From: Gammaproteobacteria bacterium
GTDB taxonomy: Bacteria; Pseudomonadota; Gammaproteobacteria; Xanthomonadales; Xanthomonadaceae
Reading direction: 5' to 3'
Length of the DNA: 10,017 bases
Assembly (NCBI GenBank): GCA_012510865.1
Contig: JAAZHF010000161.1
Coordinates: 1-10,017 of the forward strand
Shown: piece by piece, positions 1-5,802 of the stretch
How the letters are laid out: each line of letters starts with the position of its first letter
How positions within the stretch are numbered: position 1 is the first letter of the stretch
Position numbers and translations under genes: made by a program
Notes under the pieces: generated by a model
Told to the model about the DNA's origin: nothing
Seen by the model: only the letters and a program-made list of their open reading frames with translations
Database searches by the model: none

Positions 1-303
1 CCCGTCGAGCCGGCCGAGCGGCGCGCCGAGCCGGTCGGCGAGCTCGGCGGGGTCGTCGTAGGCGGCGCCGGCGAGGTCGAAGGGGTAGTTCACCGGCTCG
101 GGCAGCCCGGACGGATCGCGGACGATGGCGTCATACACGCGGTTCAGGCGCGGCACGCGGCGCCCGAGCAGGACCACGGTTGCGCCGGCCCGGGCGCAGG
201 ACACGGCGGCGGCCGAACCCAGCCCGCCGTGGGCGCCGGTCACGAGGACCACGCGCCCGGCCAGGGCGGCCGACGCGCCCGCGGCGGCCGCGGGCCCGCT
301 CAC
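1..303 (-). CDS. SDR-family oxidoreductase, N-terminal part (3' end outside window)
   Basis: This is the N-terminal 101 codons of a short-chain dehydrogenase/reductase; the rest lies beyond the left edge. The glycine-rich nucleotide-binding motif TGAHGGLG (TGxxxGxG) is at residues 22-29 of an N-terminal beta-alpha-beta Rossmann unit. It is followed by the second strand ATVVLLGRR, which ends in arginines and therefore suggests NADP(H) preference (inference). A PFDLAG segment fits the conserved acidic position after beta-3. The start is taken as GTG at 303-301, because it overlaps the stop of the upstream glutaredoxin gene as GTGA, a typical translational-coupling junction. The overall look resembles the YciK-type SDRs of gammaproteobacteria, but the catalytic Ser-Tyr-Lys region is not in the window, so substrate and exact subfamily cannot be stated. 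Confidence 0.85.
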   Translation of the reverse strand, partial: MSGPAAAAGASAALAGRVVLVTGAHGGLGSAAAVSCARAGATVVLLGRRVPRLNRVYDAIVRDPSGLPEPVNYPFDLAGAAYDDPAELADRLGAPLGRLDG

Positions 304-626
304 GCCTTCTGCGTCTCCGCGACCATGCGCGCGAGCTCGCCGGACTCGAACAGTTCCATGGTGATGTCGCAGCCGCCGATCAGCTCGCCGTTGATGAAGA
401 GCTGGGGGAAGGTGGGCCAGTTCGACACCCGCGGGAGGTTGGCCCGGACCTCGGGGTCCTCGAGCACGTTCACGCTGTGCAGCGTCGCCATGTCGGCGCC
501 GGCTTCGCGCAGCGCGCCGACGGTGCGGCTGGAGAACCCGCACATCGGGAACTGGGGCGTGCCCTTCATGAAGAGCACGATGGGGTGGCCGGTGATCTCG
601 GCCTGGATGCGTTCGATGATCGCCAT
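300..626 (-). CDS. grxD: Monothiol glutaredoxin, Grx4/GrxD type
   Basis: A 108-residue CGFS-type monothiol glutaredoxin, the usual length for the family. The active-site CGFS is at residues 29-32, preceded by KGTP (21-24); WPTFPQLFINGELIGGCD (70-87) carries the cis-proline and GG-C-D glutathione-binding elements. Members bind a bridging [2Fe-2S] cluster with glutathione and act in iron-sulfur cluster trafficking in the cytoplasm, often with BolA-type partners (family knowledge). The start ATG at 626 is preceded by an AGGAG Shine-Dalgarno six bases upstream; a longer in-frame extension on the same strand is rejected because similarity begins at MAIIERI. The gene lies 58 bp after purK and overlaps the downstream SDR gene by 4 nt. 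A -10-like TACAAT just upstream may give it its own promoter. Confidence 0.95.
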   Translation of the reverse strand: MAIIERIQAEITGHPIVLFMKGTPQFPMCGFSSRTVGALREAGADMATLHSVNVLEDPEVRANLPRVSNWPTFPQLFINGELIGGCDITMELFESGELARMVAETQKA

Positions 627-684
627 GTCGGCTCCTGCGTGTGGCGGCGCGGGCGGAGCCACGCGGCGCACGGTGGGGATCGCA

Positions 685-1863
685 CTATTGTAGCGTCGCG
701 CGGGCCGCGGCCGCGGGTGGGGCCTGGCGGAGGCGGCGGACCACCGGCTCCACCTGCGCTTCGCGCCCGAGCGCTGCACCCACCCGCTCCAGCGCGCCGG
801 CCAGGGCGGCGTCGCCGTCGGCACGCAGGGTGGCGTGTCCGACCTTGCGGCCTTCCCGCGCCGACTTGCCGTAGTCGTGCCAGGACCCTCCGGGTTCCGC
901 GAGCACCGGCCGCGGATCGGGCATGCCGCCGATCCAGTTCAGCATGCAGGACCGCCCGAGTGGACGCGTCGCGCCCAGCGGCAGCCCGAGCACGGCCCGC
1001 AGGTGGTTCTCGAACTGCGAGCACTCGGCCCCTTCGATGGTCCAGTGGCCGGAGTTGTGCACCCGGGGCGCGAGTTCGTCGGCCAGCAGCCCGCCATCGC
1101 GGCAGAACAGCTCCAGGGCGAACACGCCGACGTAGTCCAGCGCCTCGGCCAGGGCGCGCGCGTGCGCCTCGGCGCGGCCCGCGAGCGCGGGCTCCACGTC
1201 CGCCGGCGCCAGGCTCGCCGACAGCACGCCGTCCACGTGCCAGTTCTCGGTCAGCGGCCAGGCGCGGAACTCCCCGTCGCGGGAGCGCACGGCGACCACG
1301 CTGAGTTCGCGCTCGAAGGGCACGAAGGCCTCGAGGATGAGCCCGCCCGCCGCCGCCTGCCCGCCCAGCGCGGCCCAGGCTGCATCGGCATCGGCCGCGT
1401 CGCGGATGCGGAACTGGCCCTTGCCGTCGTAGCCCAGGCGCCGGGTCTTCAGGATGCAGGGCGTGCCAAGCTCCGCGACCGCCGTGTCCAGGCCGTCGCG
1501 CGAGTCGACCGCGATGAAGGCGGGCACCGGGATGCCCAGCTCCACGAACAGCCGCTTCTCCGCAAGGCGGTCCTGGCTGGTGGCCAGCGCGCGCGGGTTG
1601 GGGAACATCGGCACGCGCTCGCTCAGCCACTGCGCCGCGCCGGCGGGCACGTTCTCGAAGTCGAAGGTGGCGATGTCGATCCCCGACGCGAACGCCGCCA
1701 GCGCGTCGCGGTCGCGGTAGTCACCGACCACCAGCGGCGCGAACTGGCCGGCGCAGGCATCCGCGCTGGTGTCCATCACCGAGAAGCGCAGGCCCAGGCG
1801 CGCGCCCGCCAGCGCCATCATCCGGGCGAGCTGGCCCCCGCCGAGGATGCCGACCGTGGTCAT
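685..1863 (-). CDS. purK: 5-(carboxyamino)imidazole ribonucleotide synthase (ATP-grasp)
   Basis: A 392-residue PurK, which uses ATP and bicarbonate to convert AIR to N5-CAIR in de novo purine synthesis. The N-terminal [11 protein letters not shown] (5-15) is the PurK signature of the preATP-grasp domain. TSQDRLAEK (95-103), the glycine-rich loop YDGKGQ (145-150), E178 of the EAFV segment, and ELAPR/HNSGHW (263-274) with [16 protein letters not shown] (282-297) are ATP-grasp landmarks. The C-terminal ~20 residues after VVRR are an Ala-rich extension. The ATG at 1863 overlaps the purE stop as ATGA, so the two enzymes are translationally coupled and act consecutively. The stop is TAG at 687-685, which overlaps a -10-like element for the next gene. 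Confidence 0.97.
   Translation of the reverse strand: MTTVGILGGGQLARMMALAGARLGLRFSVMDTSADACAGQFAPLVVGDYRDRDALAAFASGIDIATFDFENVPAGAAQWLSERVPMFPNPRALATSQDRLAEKRLFVELGIPVPAFIAVDSRDGLDTAVAELGTPCILKTRRLGYDGKGQFRIRDAADADAAWAALGGQAAAGGLILEAFVPFERELSVVAVRSRDGEFRAWPLTENWHVDGVLSASLAPADVEPALAGRAEAHARALAEALDYVGVFALELFCRDGGLLADELAPRVHNSGHWTIEGAECSQFENHLRAVLGLPLGATRPLGRSCMLNWIGGMPDPRPVLAEPGGSWHDYGKSAREGRKVGHATLRADGDAALAGALERVGAALGREAQVEPVVRRLRQAPPAAAARATLQ
687..692 (-). promoter_or_regulatory. -10-like element for grxD inside the end of purK
   Basis: TACAAT on the minus strand lies within the last sense codons of purK, and the purK TAG stop follows directly so that the local sequence is CTACAATAG. It is 60 bp from the grxD start. 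No -35 hexamer is visible upstream, so promoter activity is tentative. Confidence 0.3.
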
Positions 1864-2366
1864 CGCCGCGGATCGTCGCTGCCGGCGACTTCGTCGGTCT
1901 GGCGCCTGCGGAAGGCGTCGAGCGCGGCGGCGACGGCGGCATCCCCGGCCGCCGCCAGCTGCGCCGCGGCGAACAGCGCGGCGTTCGCGGCGCCGGCATT
2001 GCCGATCGCGAAGGTGGCGACCGGGACGCCGGTCGGCATCTGCACGATCGACAGCAGCGAGTCCAGGCCGTTCAGGGCGCGGGTCTGCACCGGCACGCCG
2101 AGCACCGGCAGAGCGGTCTTCGCGGCGAGCATGCCGGGCAGGTGCGCGGCGCCGCCGGCGCCGGCGATGATCGCCCTGAGGCCGCGCGCGCTGGCGGTGG
2201 CCGCGTAGTCGAACAGCGCATCCGGCGTACGGTGCGCGGACACCACGCGCACTTCGTGCGCGATGCCCAGCGCGTCGAGCATGCCCGCGGCGTGCTGCAT
2301 GGTGTCCCAGTCGGATCGCGATCCCATCACGACGCCGACGACCGGCTGGCGGTTGGTGGCGGTCAT
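1860..2366 (-). CDS. purE: N5-carboxyaminoimidazole ribonucleotide mutase
   Basis: A class I PurE of 168 residues that moves the carboxylate of N5-CAIR to C4, giving CAIR; it works with PurK, encoded immediately downstream. The conserved substrate-binding segments are visible: GSRSDWDTM (15-23), SAHRTPD (43-49) with the catalytic histidine, and [11 protein letters not shown] (69-79). The C-terminal ~20 residues ([16 protein letters not shown]) are charged and variable. It is the first gene of a minus-strand run purE-purK-grxD-SDR. The start ATG at 2366 was chosen from family length and because the core [11 protein letters not shown] begins nine residues later; a GGGGA lies about six bases upstream. 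A TAGAAT -10 candidate lies 25 bp upstream of the start codon. Confidence 0.97.
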   Translation of the reverse strand: MTATNRQPVVGVVMGSRSDWDTMQHAAGMLDALGIAHEVRVVSAHRTPDALFDYAATASARGLRAIIAGAGGAAHLPGMLAAKTALPVLGVPVQTRALNGLDSLLSIVQMPTGVPVATFAIGNAGAANAALFAAAQLAAAGDAAVAAALDAFRRRQTDEVAGSDDPRR

Positions 2367-2390
2367 TGGCCGTCCCCGGTGGCAAAGACG

Positions 2391-2397
2391 TATTCTA
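2391..2397. promoter_or_regulatory. Symmetric -10 element between divergent purE and the Trm112-like gene
   Basis: The heptamer TATTCTA reads as TAGAAT (5 of 6 consensus bases) toward purE and TATTCT (4 of 6) toward the Trm112-like gene. It sits in a 59-bp divergent gap, about 25 and 29 bp from the two start codons. No convincing -35 is seen on either strand: a TTGGCC lies 19 bp upstream on the plus strand, and only a weak GTACGG at 17 bp on the minus. Confidence 0.45.
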
Positions 2398-2425
2398 GCG
2401 GTCCCACGACGCGACCGTACCGCCC

Positions 2426-2695
2426 ATGGACCGCAAGCTGCTCGACATCCTCGTCTGCCCCACCAGCCGCCAGCCGCTGGCGCTGCTGGAGCCCGCGGGC
2501 CTGGAGGCGCTGAACGGCGCCATCGCCGCGGGCGGGGTGCGCCGCGCCGACGACACGCCGCAGACCGAAGCGCTGCGCGAGGCGCTGGTCACCCGCGACC
2601 GGAAGACGGTGTACCGGGTGGACGACGGCATCCCGGTCCTGCTCGCGGACGAGGCGATCGCCACCTCGCAGGCCGGCGGCTTCCCGGGCGCATGA
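2426..2695 (+). CDS. Trm112/UPF0434 (YcaR-like) family small protein
   Basis: An 89-residue protein with the Trm112-family pattern: an N-terminal LLDILVCP (5-12) and a C-terminal [17 protein letters not shown] (62-78). Bacterial members are commonly near 60 residues; this one carries an inserted Leu/Ala-rich helical stretch (about 20-56). Of the cysteine pair often present after LxCP, only C11 remains (CPTSRQPL), so zinc binding through the usual knuckle is doubtful. The biochemical role of bacterial members is poorly defined; eukaryotic and archaeal Trm112 activates methyltransferases, which does not by itself give a function here. There is no clear Shine-Dalgarno before ATG 2426. It overlaps nadC by ATGA, so the two are probably cotranscribed. 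Confidence 0.85.
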   Translation: MDRKLLDILVCPTSRQPLALLEPAGLEALNGAIAAGGVRRADDTPQTEALREALVTRDRKTVYRVDDGIPVLLADEAIATSQAGGFPGA

Positions 2696-3558
2696 GCGCC
2701 GGAGCCGACCGTCGGTTCGCCCCTCCCCCCGCGGAGGTGGTCGAGGCCGACGTGCGGCGGGCCCTGGCGGAAGACCTCGGCGGCGGCGACGTCACCGCGG
2801 CCCTGCTCCCGGACGGACCCGACTCCGCCTACCTGCTCTGCAAGGAGGACGCGGTGGTTTGCGGACGGCCGTGGTTCGACGCCTGCCACCGCGCGCTCGA
2901 TCCCGGGGTCCGGATCGACTGGCGCGTGGCCGAGGGGGACCGCGTCCCCGCGGGGACCGTGCTCGCCACCCTGCGCGGACGCAGCCGCGCCCTCGTCAGC
3001 GCCGAGCGCAGCTCGCTCAACTTCCTGCAGACCCTCTCGGGGACGGCGACCACGGTGGCCGCCCACGTCGAGGCGGTGCGCGGCACGCGCGCGCGGATCC
3101 TGGATACGCGCAAGACCCTGCCCGGCCTGCGGGTCGCGCAGAAGTACGCGGTCCGGGTGGGCGGCGGCGACAACCACCGCATGGGCCTCTACGACGCGGT
3201 GATGCTGAAGGAGAACCACGTGCGCGCCGCCGGTTCGATCGGGAAGGCGATCGCGGCCGCGCGCGCAAGCCAGCCGGCCCTGCCGCTGATCGTGGAGGTG
3301 GAAACGCTGGGCGAGCTGCGCGAGGCCCTCGACGCCGGCTGCGACCGGATCCTCATCGACGACTTCGACGCGGCCGACCGACGCGAAGCCGTGCGCATCG
3401 CCGCGGGGCGGATCCCGCTGGAAGCGTCGGGCGGCGTGGACCTCGACTCGCTGCGTGCGATCGCGGCCGACGGCGTGGACTGCATCTCGATCGGCGGCCT
3501 CACCAAGCACCTCCACGCGATCGACCTGTCGCTGAAGCTCGGCCCGCCGCCGGGCTAG
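2692..3558 (+). CDS. nadC: Quinolinate phosphoribosyltransferase (carboxylating)
   Basis: A 288-residue NadC that condenses quinolinate with PRPP to nicotinate mononucleotide, releasing CO2 and pyrophosphate, in cytoplasmic NAD synthesis. Conserved features in order are SAERSSLNFLQTLSG (103-117), DTRKTLPGLR (138-147), K151 followed by YAVRVGGGDNHRMGL (152-166), LKENH (172-176), IVEVE (200-204), LIDDF (221-225) and EASGG (244-248), which together form the phosphate and quinolinate sites. Length is normal for the family. The start ATG at 2692 overlaps the stop of the Trm112-like gene by 4 nt. The stop TAG (3556-3558) overlaps, on the opposite strand, the TAG stop of the convergent FHA gene through a shared CTAG. 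No terminator hairpin separates the two genes. Confidence 0.97.
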   Translation: MSAGADRRFAPPPAEVVEADVRRALAEDLGGGDVTAALLPDGPDSAYLLCKEDAVVCGRPWFDACHRALDPGVRIDWRVAEGDRVPAGTVLATLRGRSRALVSAERSSLNFLQTLSGTATTVAAHVEAVRGTRARILDTRKTLPGLRVAQKYAVRVGGGDNHRMGLYDAVMLKENHVRAAGSIGKAIAAARASQPALPLIVEVETLGELREALDAGCDRILIDDFDAADRREAVRIAAGRIPLEASGGVDLDSLRAIAADGVDCISIGGLTKHLHAIDLSLKLGPPPG

Positions 3559-4052
3559 CGCAGGACCAGCAGGGCGATCGCGGCGAGGACGACGACCGCG
3601 CCCATGCACCACCACAGCGGCCACAGCGGGCGCGACTTGCGCACCGGGGCGGCGGTGGCGCGGGCGCCGGGCGCCACCACCCGGAAGCGCAGCACGTCGA
3701 TGCCGATCTCGTCGCCATGGCGCGCCCAGGCGCGCTGCTGCCGCGTCTCGTTCAGGAGCCAGCCGTTCGTCGACCCCAGGTCCTCCACCAGCAGACCCTC
3801 CGCCGTGGGCGTCAGCCGCATGTGGTGGCGCGAGACCGCCGGGTGGTCCAGGTGGATGCCGCAGTCGGGCGCGCGCCCGAGCACGGTCGGGCCCACCAGG
3901 GGGAAGGTGCGCCCGAAGGCGACGCCGCCGACCCCGCGCAGGACGTAGGGCGGCAGCGCCGGCCGCACCACCGTGGCGACGACGGGAGCTTCGCGGGGAT
4001 TCGCGGGAGCGTCTGGGACAAGGGCCTCATCGGCCTGGCGGATACTGTTCAT
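3555..4052 (-). CDS. FHA-domain protein with C-terminal membrane anchor
   Basis: A 165-residue protein. Residues ~50-125 form a forkhead-associated domain, a phosphothreonine-binding module: LGRAPDCGI (58-66) with the GR motif, SRHH (74-77, the SxxH motif), and DLGSTNGWLLN (91-101) with the conserved N96-G97. A disordered Pro/Ala-rich head (1-35) precedes it, and a hydrophobic segment (about 143-164, ending at the C-terminus) follows basic residues RKSR, suggesting a tail-anchored inner-membrane protein with the FHA domain in the cytoplasm (inference). The phosphorylated partner is unknown and no Ser/Thr kinase gene is in the window. No Shine-Dalgarno is visible before ATG 4052. It is divergent from the DUF3301 gene and convergent with nadC. 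Confidence 0.88.
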   Translation of the reverse strand: MNSIRQADEALVPDAPANPREAPVVATVVRPALPPYVLRGVGGVAFGRTFPLVGPTVLGRAPDCGIHLDHPAVSRHHMRLTPTAEGLLVEDLGSTNGWLLNETRQQRAWARHGDEIGIDVLRFRVVAPGARATAAPVRKSRPLWPLWWCMGAVVVLAAIALLVLR

Positions 4053-4132
4053 CGTGTGGAAACTGCCGGGTGGTGCGTGAAGCCCGTGAAAACACTTGCC
4101 CAGGACGCGGCCGGGCCCCAGATTGCATGGCC

Positions 4133-4465
4133 ATGCCAGAACTGATCCTGCTCATGATAGCCGGCGCCTTCGCCTACGCGTGGTGGAACTCCGCCCGCGC
4201 AGCCAGCGAACACGCGATCGAGATCGGCCGCGCGGCCTGCCAGGCCGCGGGCGTGCAGCTGCTCGACCAGACGGTCCACGCGACCGGCCTGCGGCTGCGC
4301 CGCCGCCGCGACGGGCGCCTGGGCCTGGAGCGCAGCTTCCGCTTCGAGTACTCGCACGAGGGGACCGACCGCAACCGCGGACGCATGGTCTTCCACGGCC
4401 GTCGCCTGGTGGCCTTCAGCGGACCTTCGCCGGCGGTGTCGCACGTCCTGCCCGGCGCTGGCTGA
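4133..4465 (+). CDS. DUF3301-type small membrane protein
   Basis: A 110-residue protein of unknown function that looks like the DUF3301 family of gammaproteobacteria. One N-terminal transmembrane helix (about 3-19, ELILLMIAGAFAYAWW) is followed by a helix with charged faces, then GVQLLDQTVHATGLRLRRRRDGRLGLERSFRFEYS (40-74), the typical family core, and a short basic tail. Topology is probably a single span with a soluble domain. The start is uncertain: ATG 4133 matches the usual MP-hydrophobic start, ATG 4127 adds two residues, and an ATG at 4070 would add a non-hydrophobic 21-residue leader and is less likely. No strong Shine-Dalgarno is present. The gene converges on sspB with only 5 bp between stop codons. 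Confidence 0.8.
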   Translation: MPELILLMIAGAFAYAWWNSARAASEHAIEIGRAACQAAGVQLLDQTVHATGLRLRRRRDGRLGLERSFRFEYSHEGTDRNRGRMVFHGRRLVAFSGPSPAVSHVLPGAG

Positions 4466-4470
4466 GCCGG

Positions 4471-5049
4471 CTACTTCACCACCCGCAGGTGCGCGCCGCG
4501 ACGCGGCGGCGGCGTGCCGCCATCGTCCCCGCCGTCGCCGTCGCCATCCTCGTCGGACCGCGAGGCACCGGGATCGGGTTCGGTGCCGGCTTCGCTCCCG
4601 GCATCGCCTCCGCCGTCCACCACGCCGAGGACCACATCGCCAGGCGCAGTGCGTCCTGCGGTGGCCTCGCCCGCGCCTTCGGCGGCTTCCTGCCCGGCCT
4701 GGTCGTCGTGGCCCGCGCCGGGCGAATACTCGGGCAGGGCCATGCCCTGCCCCGTTTCGCGCGCATAGATCGCAAGCACCGCGTCGACCGGCACCAGCAC
4801 CGGGTGGCTCACGCCGCCGAAGCGGGCGGTGAAGCTCACCGCCTCGTTGTCCATCGACAGCCGGGCGACCGCCCGCTCGGCCACGTTCAACACCACGCGG
4901 CCGTCCTTCACGGTATGCGGGGGCACGCGTACGCCTGCGCGCGTCGCGTCGACCAGGAGGTGCGGCGTCATCCCGTTGTCCACGATCCACTCGTACAGCG
5001 CACGCAGCAGGTACGGGCGGTGGCTGGTCATCCGGGGAGCGTCGTTCAT
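4471..5049 (-). CDS. sspB: ClpXP protease specificity-enhancing factor SspB
   Basis: SspB is the adaptor that tethers ssrA-tagged and some other substrates to ClpXP. The folded substrate-binding domain is residues ~11-106 (YLLRALYEWIVDNGMTPHLLV, then VVLNVAERAV, FTARFGGVSHPVLVPVDAVLAIYARE). A long flexible linker (~107-183), rich in Gly, Asp, Glu and Ala, leads to the C-terminal ClpX-binding tail RGAHLRVVK (184-192), which closely matches the E. coli LRVVK end. At 192 residues it exceeds the ~165 of E. coli SspB, the difference being in the linker. ATG 5049 is used; ATG 5031 (residue 7) is an alternative. It lies 26 bp after sspA in the conserved sspAB order. Instead of a Shine-Dalgarno, a TAGAAT hexamer lies six bases before the ATG. 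Confidence 0.95.
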   Translation of the reverse strand: MNDAPRMTSHRPYLLRALYEWIVDNGMTPHLLVDATRAGVRVPPHTVKDGRVVLNVAERAVARLSMDNEAVSFTARFGGVSHPVLVPVDAVLAIYARETGQGMALPEYSPGAGHDDQAGQEAAEGAGEATAGRTAPGDVVLGVVDGGGDAGSEAGTEPDPGASRSDEDGDGDGGDDGGTPPPRRGAHLRVVK

Positions 5050-5055
5050 GCGCGG

Positions 5056-5061
5056 ATTCTA
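5056..5061 (-). promoter_or_regulatory. TAGAAT -10-like element immediately before sspB
   Basis: TAGAAT on the minus strand lies six bases before the sspB ATG, in the 26-bp sspA-sspB gap. If used, transcription would start at or next to the ATG and give a leaderless sspB mRNA, consistent with the missing Shine-Dalgarno. No -35 match is seen. Confidence 0.3.
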
Positions 5062-5075
5062 CCGCGTCGCGCGAC

Positions 5076-5714
5076 TCAGCCCGGCAGGTCGCGCAGGTTG
5101 CGCTCCTGGGGCGTCAGGCTCCGCGTGAACCCGGGATTGCGGAAGATCCGGTTGCCGTAGTCCTCGATCGCCTTTCCGTCCCTGGGCAGCGGGATCCCCA
5201 GCGACTCCAGGCGCCAGATGATCGGTGCCATGGCGCAGTCGGCCAGGCTCATCTCGGGATTGAGGAAGAACTTCGAGGCCTTGAACAGCGGCACCGAGGC
5301 CGTCAGCAGTTCCTTCAGGCGCTTGCGCGCGGCGTCGGCCTGCGCCTTGGTGCCGTTCTGCACCGCGCGCACCTCGGGCACCCAGTCGTGCTCGAGGCGC
5401 AGCATGGCCAGGCGCAGGCGCGCGCGGGAGAGCGGATCGACGGGCATCAGCGGCGGATGCGGGTAGCGCTCGTCGAGGTATTCGGTGACCACGCTCGAGG
5501 CGTAGAGCACGAGGTCGCGCTCGACCAGGGTCGGCACCGAGTGGTAGGGATTGAGGTCGATCAGGTCCTCGGGCGGGTCCTTCGGATCGACGGTGATCAG
5601 GTCGTAGGTGACGCCCTTGGCCGCGAGCACGAGGCGCACGCGGTGGCACAGGACGTCGTCGACGGAGGAAAAGAGCGTGAGTGCATTTCGCATGCGCGGA
5701 CTCGCTGCCATCAT
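5076..5714 (-). CDS. sspA: Stringent starvation protein A
   Basis: A 212-residue GST-fold protein that in E. coli binds RNA polymerase and modulates transcription in starvation and stationary phase (family knowledge). The thioredoxin-like N-domain contains LFSSVDDVLCHRVRLVLAAKG (14-34) and LIDLNPYHSVPTLVERD (51-67); there is no catalytic GST Ser/Cys at the usual spot. EYLDERYPHPPLMPV (78-92) contains the PHPP surface patch that in E. coli SspA is implicated in the polymerase interaction. The all-alpha C-domain contains LADCAMAPIIWRLESLGI (157-174). Tandem ATGs at 5714 and 5711 follow a GGGAGAG Shine-Dalgarno; residue 8 (ATG 5693) is a third possible start. It lies 88 bp downstream of petC, an arrangement common in beta- and gammaproteobacteria. 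Confidence 0.95.
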   Translation of the reverse strand: MMAASPRMRNALTLFSSVDDVLCHRVRLVLAAKGVTYDLITVDPKDPPEDLIDLNPYHSVPTLVERDLVLYASSVVTEYLDERYPHPPLMPVDPLSRARLRLAMLRLEHDWVPEVRAVQNGTKAQADAARKRLKELLTASVPLFKASKFFLNPEMSLADCAMAPIIWRLESLGIPLPRDGKAIEDYGNRIFRNPGFTRSLTPQERNLRDLPG

Positions 5715-5755
5715 CGATCAACTCTCCCGCGGCCGGATCCGCCAGCCGCATCGGC

Positions 5756-5778
5756 GCCGCCCGCACTCCGCGGGCGGC
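5756..5778. repeat. Perfect GC-rich inverted repeat between petC and sspA
   Basis: Two 9-bp arms, GCCGCCCGC (5756-5764) and GCGGGCGGC (5770-5778), are exact reverse complements around a 5-base loop. In the petC-sspA mRNA this would form a very stable hairpin about 25 nt after the petC stop and about 40 nt before the sspA start. No U-tract follows on the minus strand, so it is not a classic rho-independent terminator. On the plus strand a TTTT lies eight bases after the second arm, but no plus-strand gene is there to terminate. A role in partial termination or in mRNA 3'-end protection of petABC is inference. Confidence 0.5.
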
Positions 5779-5802
5779 TGCCCGGTTTTCCGCTGGCGCC
5801 CC

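Noticed and set aside
180..1304. Long Arg/Pro/Ala-rich plus-strand open frame across the glutaredoxin and purK genes.
   Set aside because: Low-complexity arginine-rich translation opposite well-recognised genes; no supporting motif or start signal.
685..2385. Single long purK reading frame starting upstream of purE.
   Set aside because: The first ~174 residues are an out-of-frame translation of purE; PurK similarity begins at the ATG at 1863, which overlaps the purE stop.
4070..4132. Longer N-terminus for the DUF3301 protein from ATG 4070.
   Set aside because: The extra residues are polar, cysteine-containing and unlike the hydrophobic N-terminus typical of the family, and they overlap the region expected to hold divergent promoters.
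5756..5795. Rho-independent terminator on the plus strand (hairpin followed by TTTT).
   Set aside because: The T-tract starts eight bases after the stem, is only four long, and no plus-strand gene lies upstream to be terminated.
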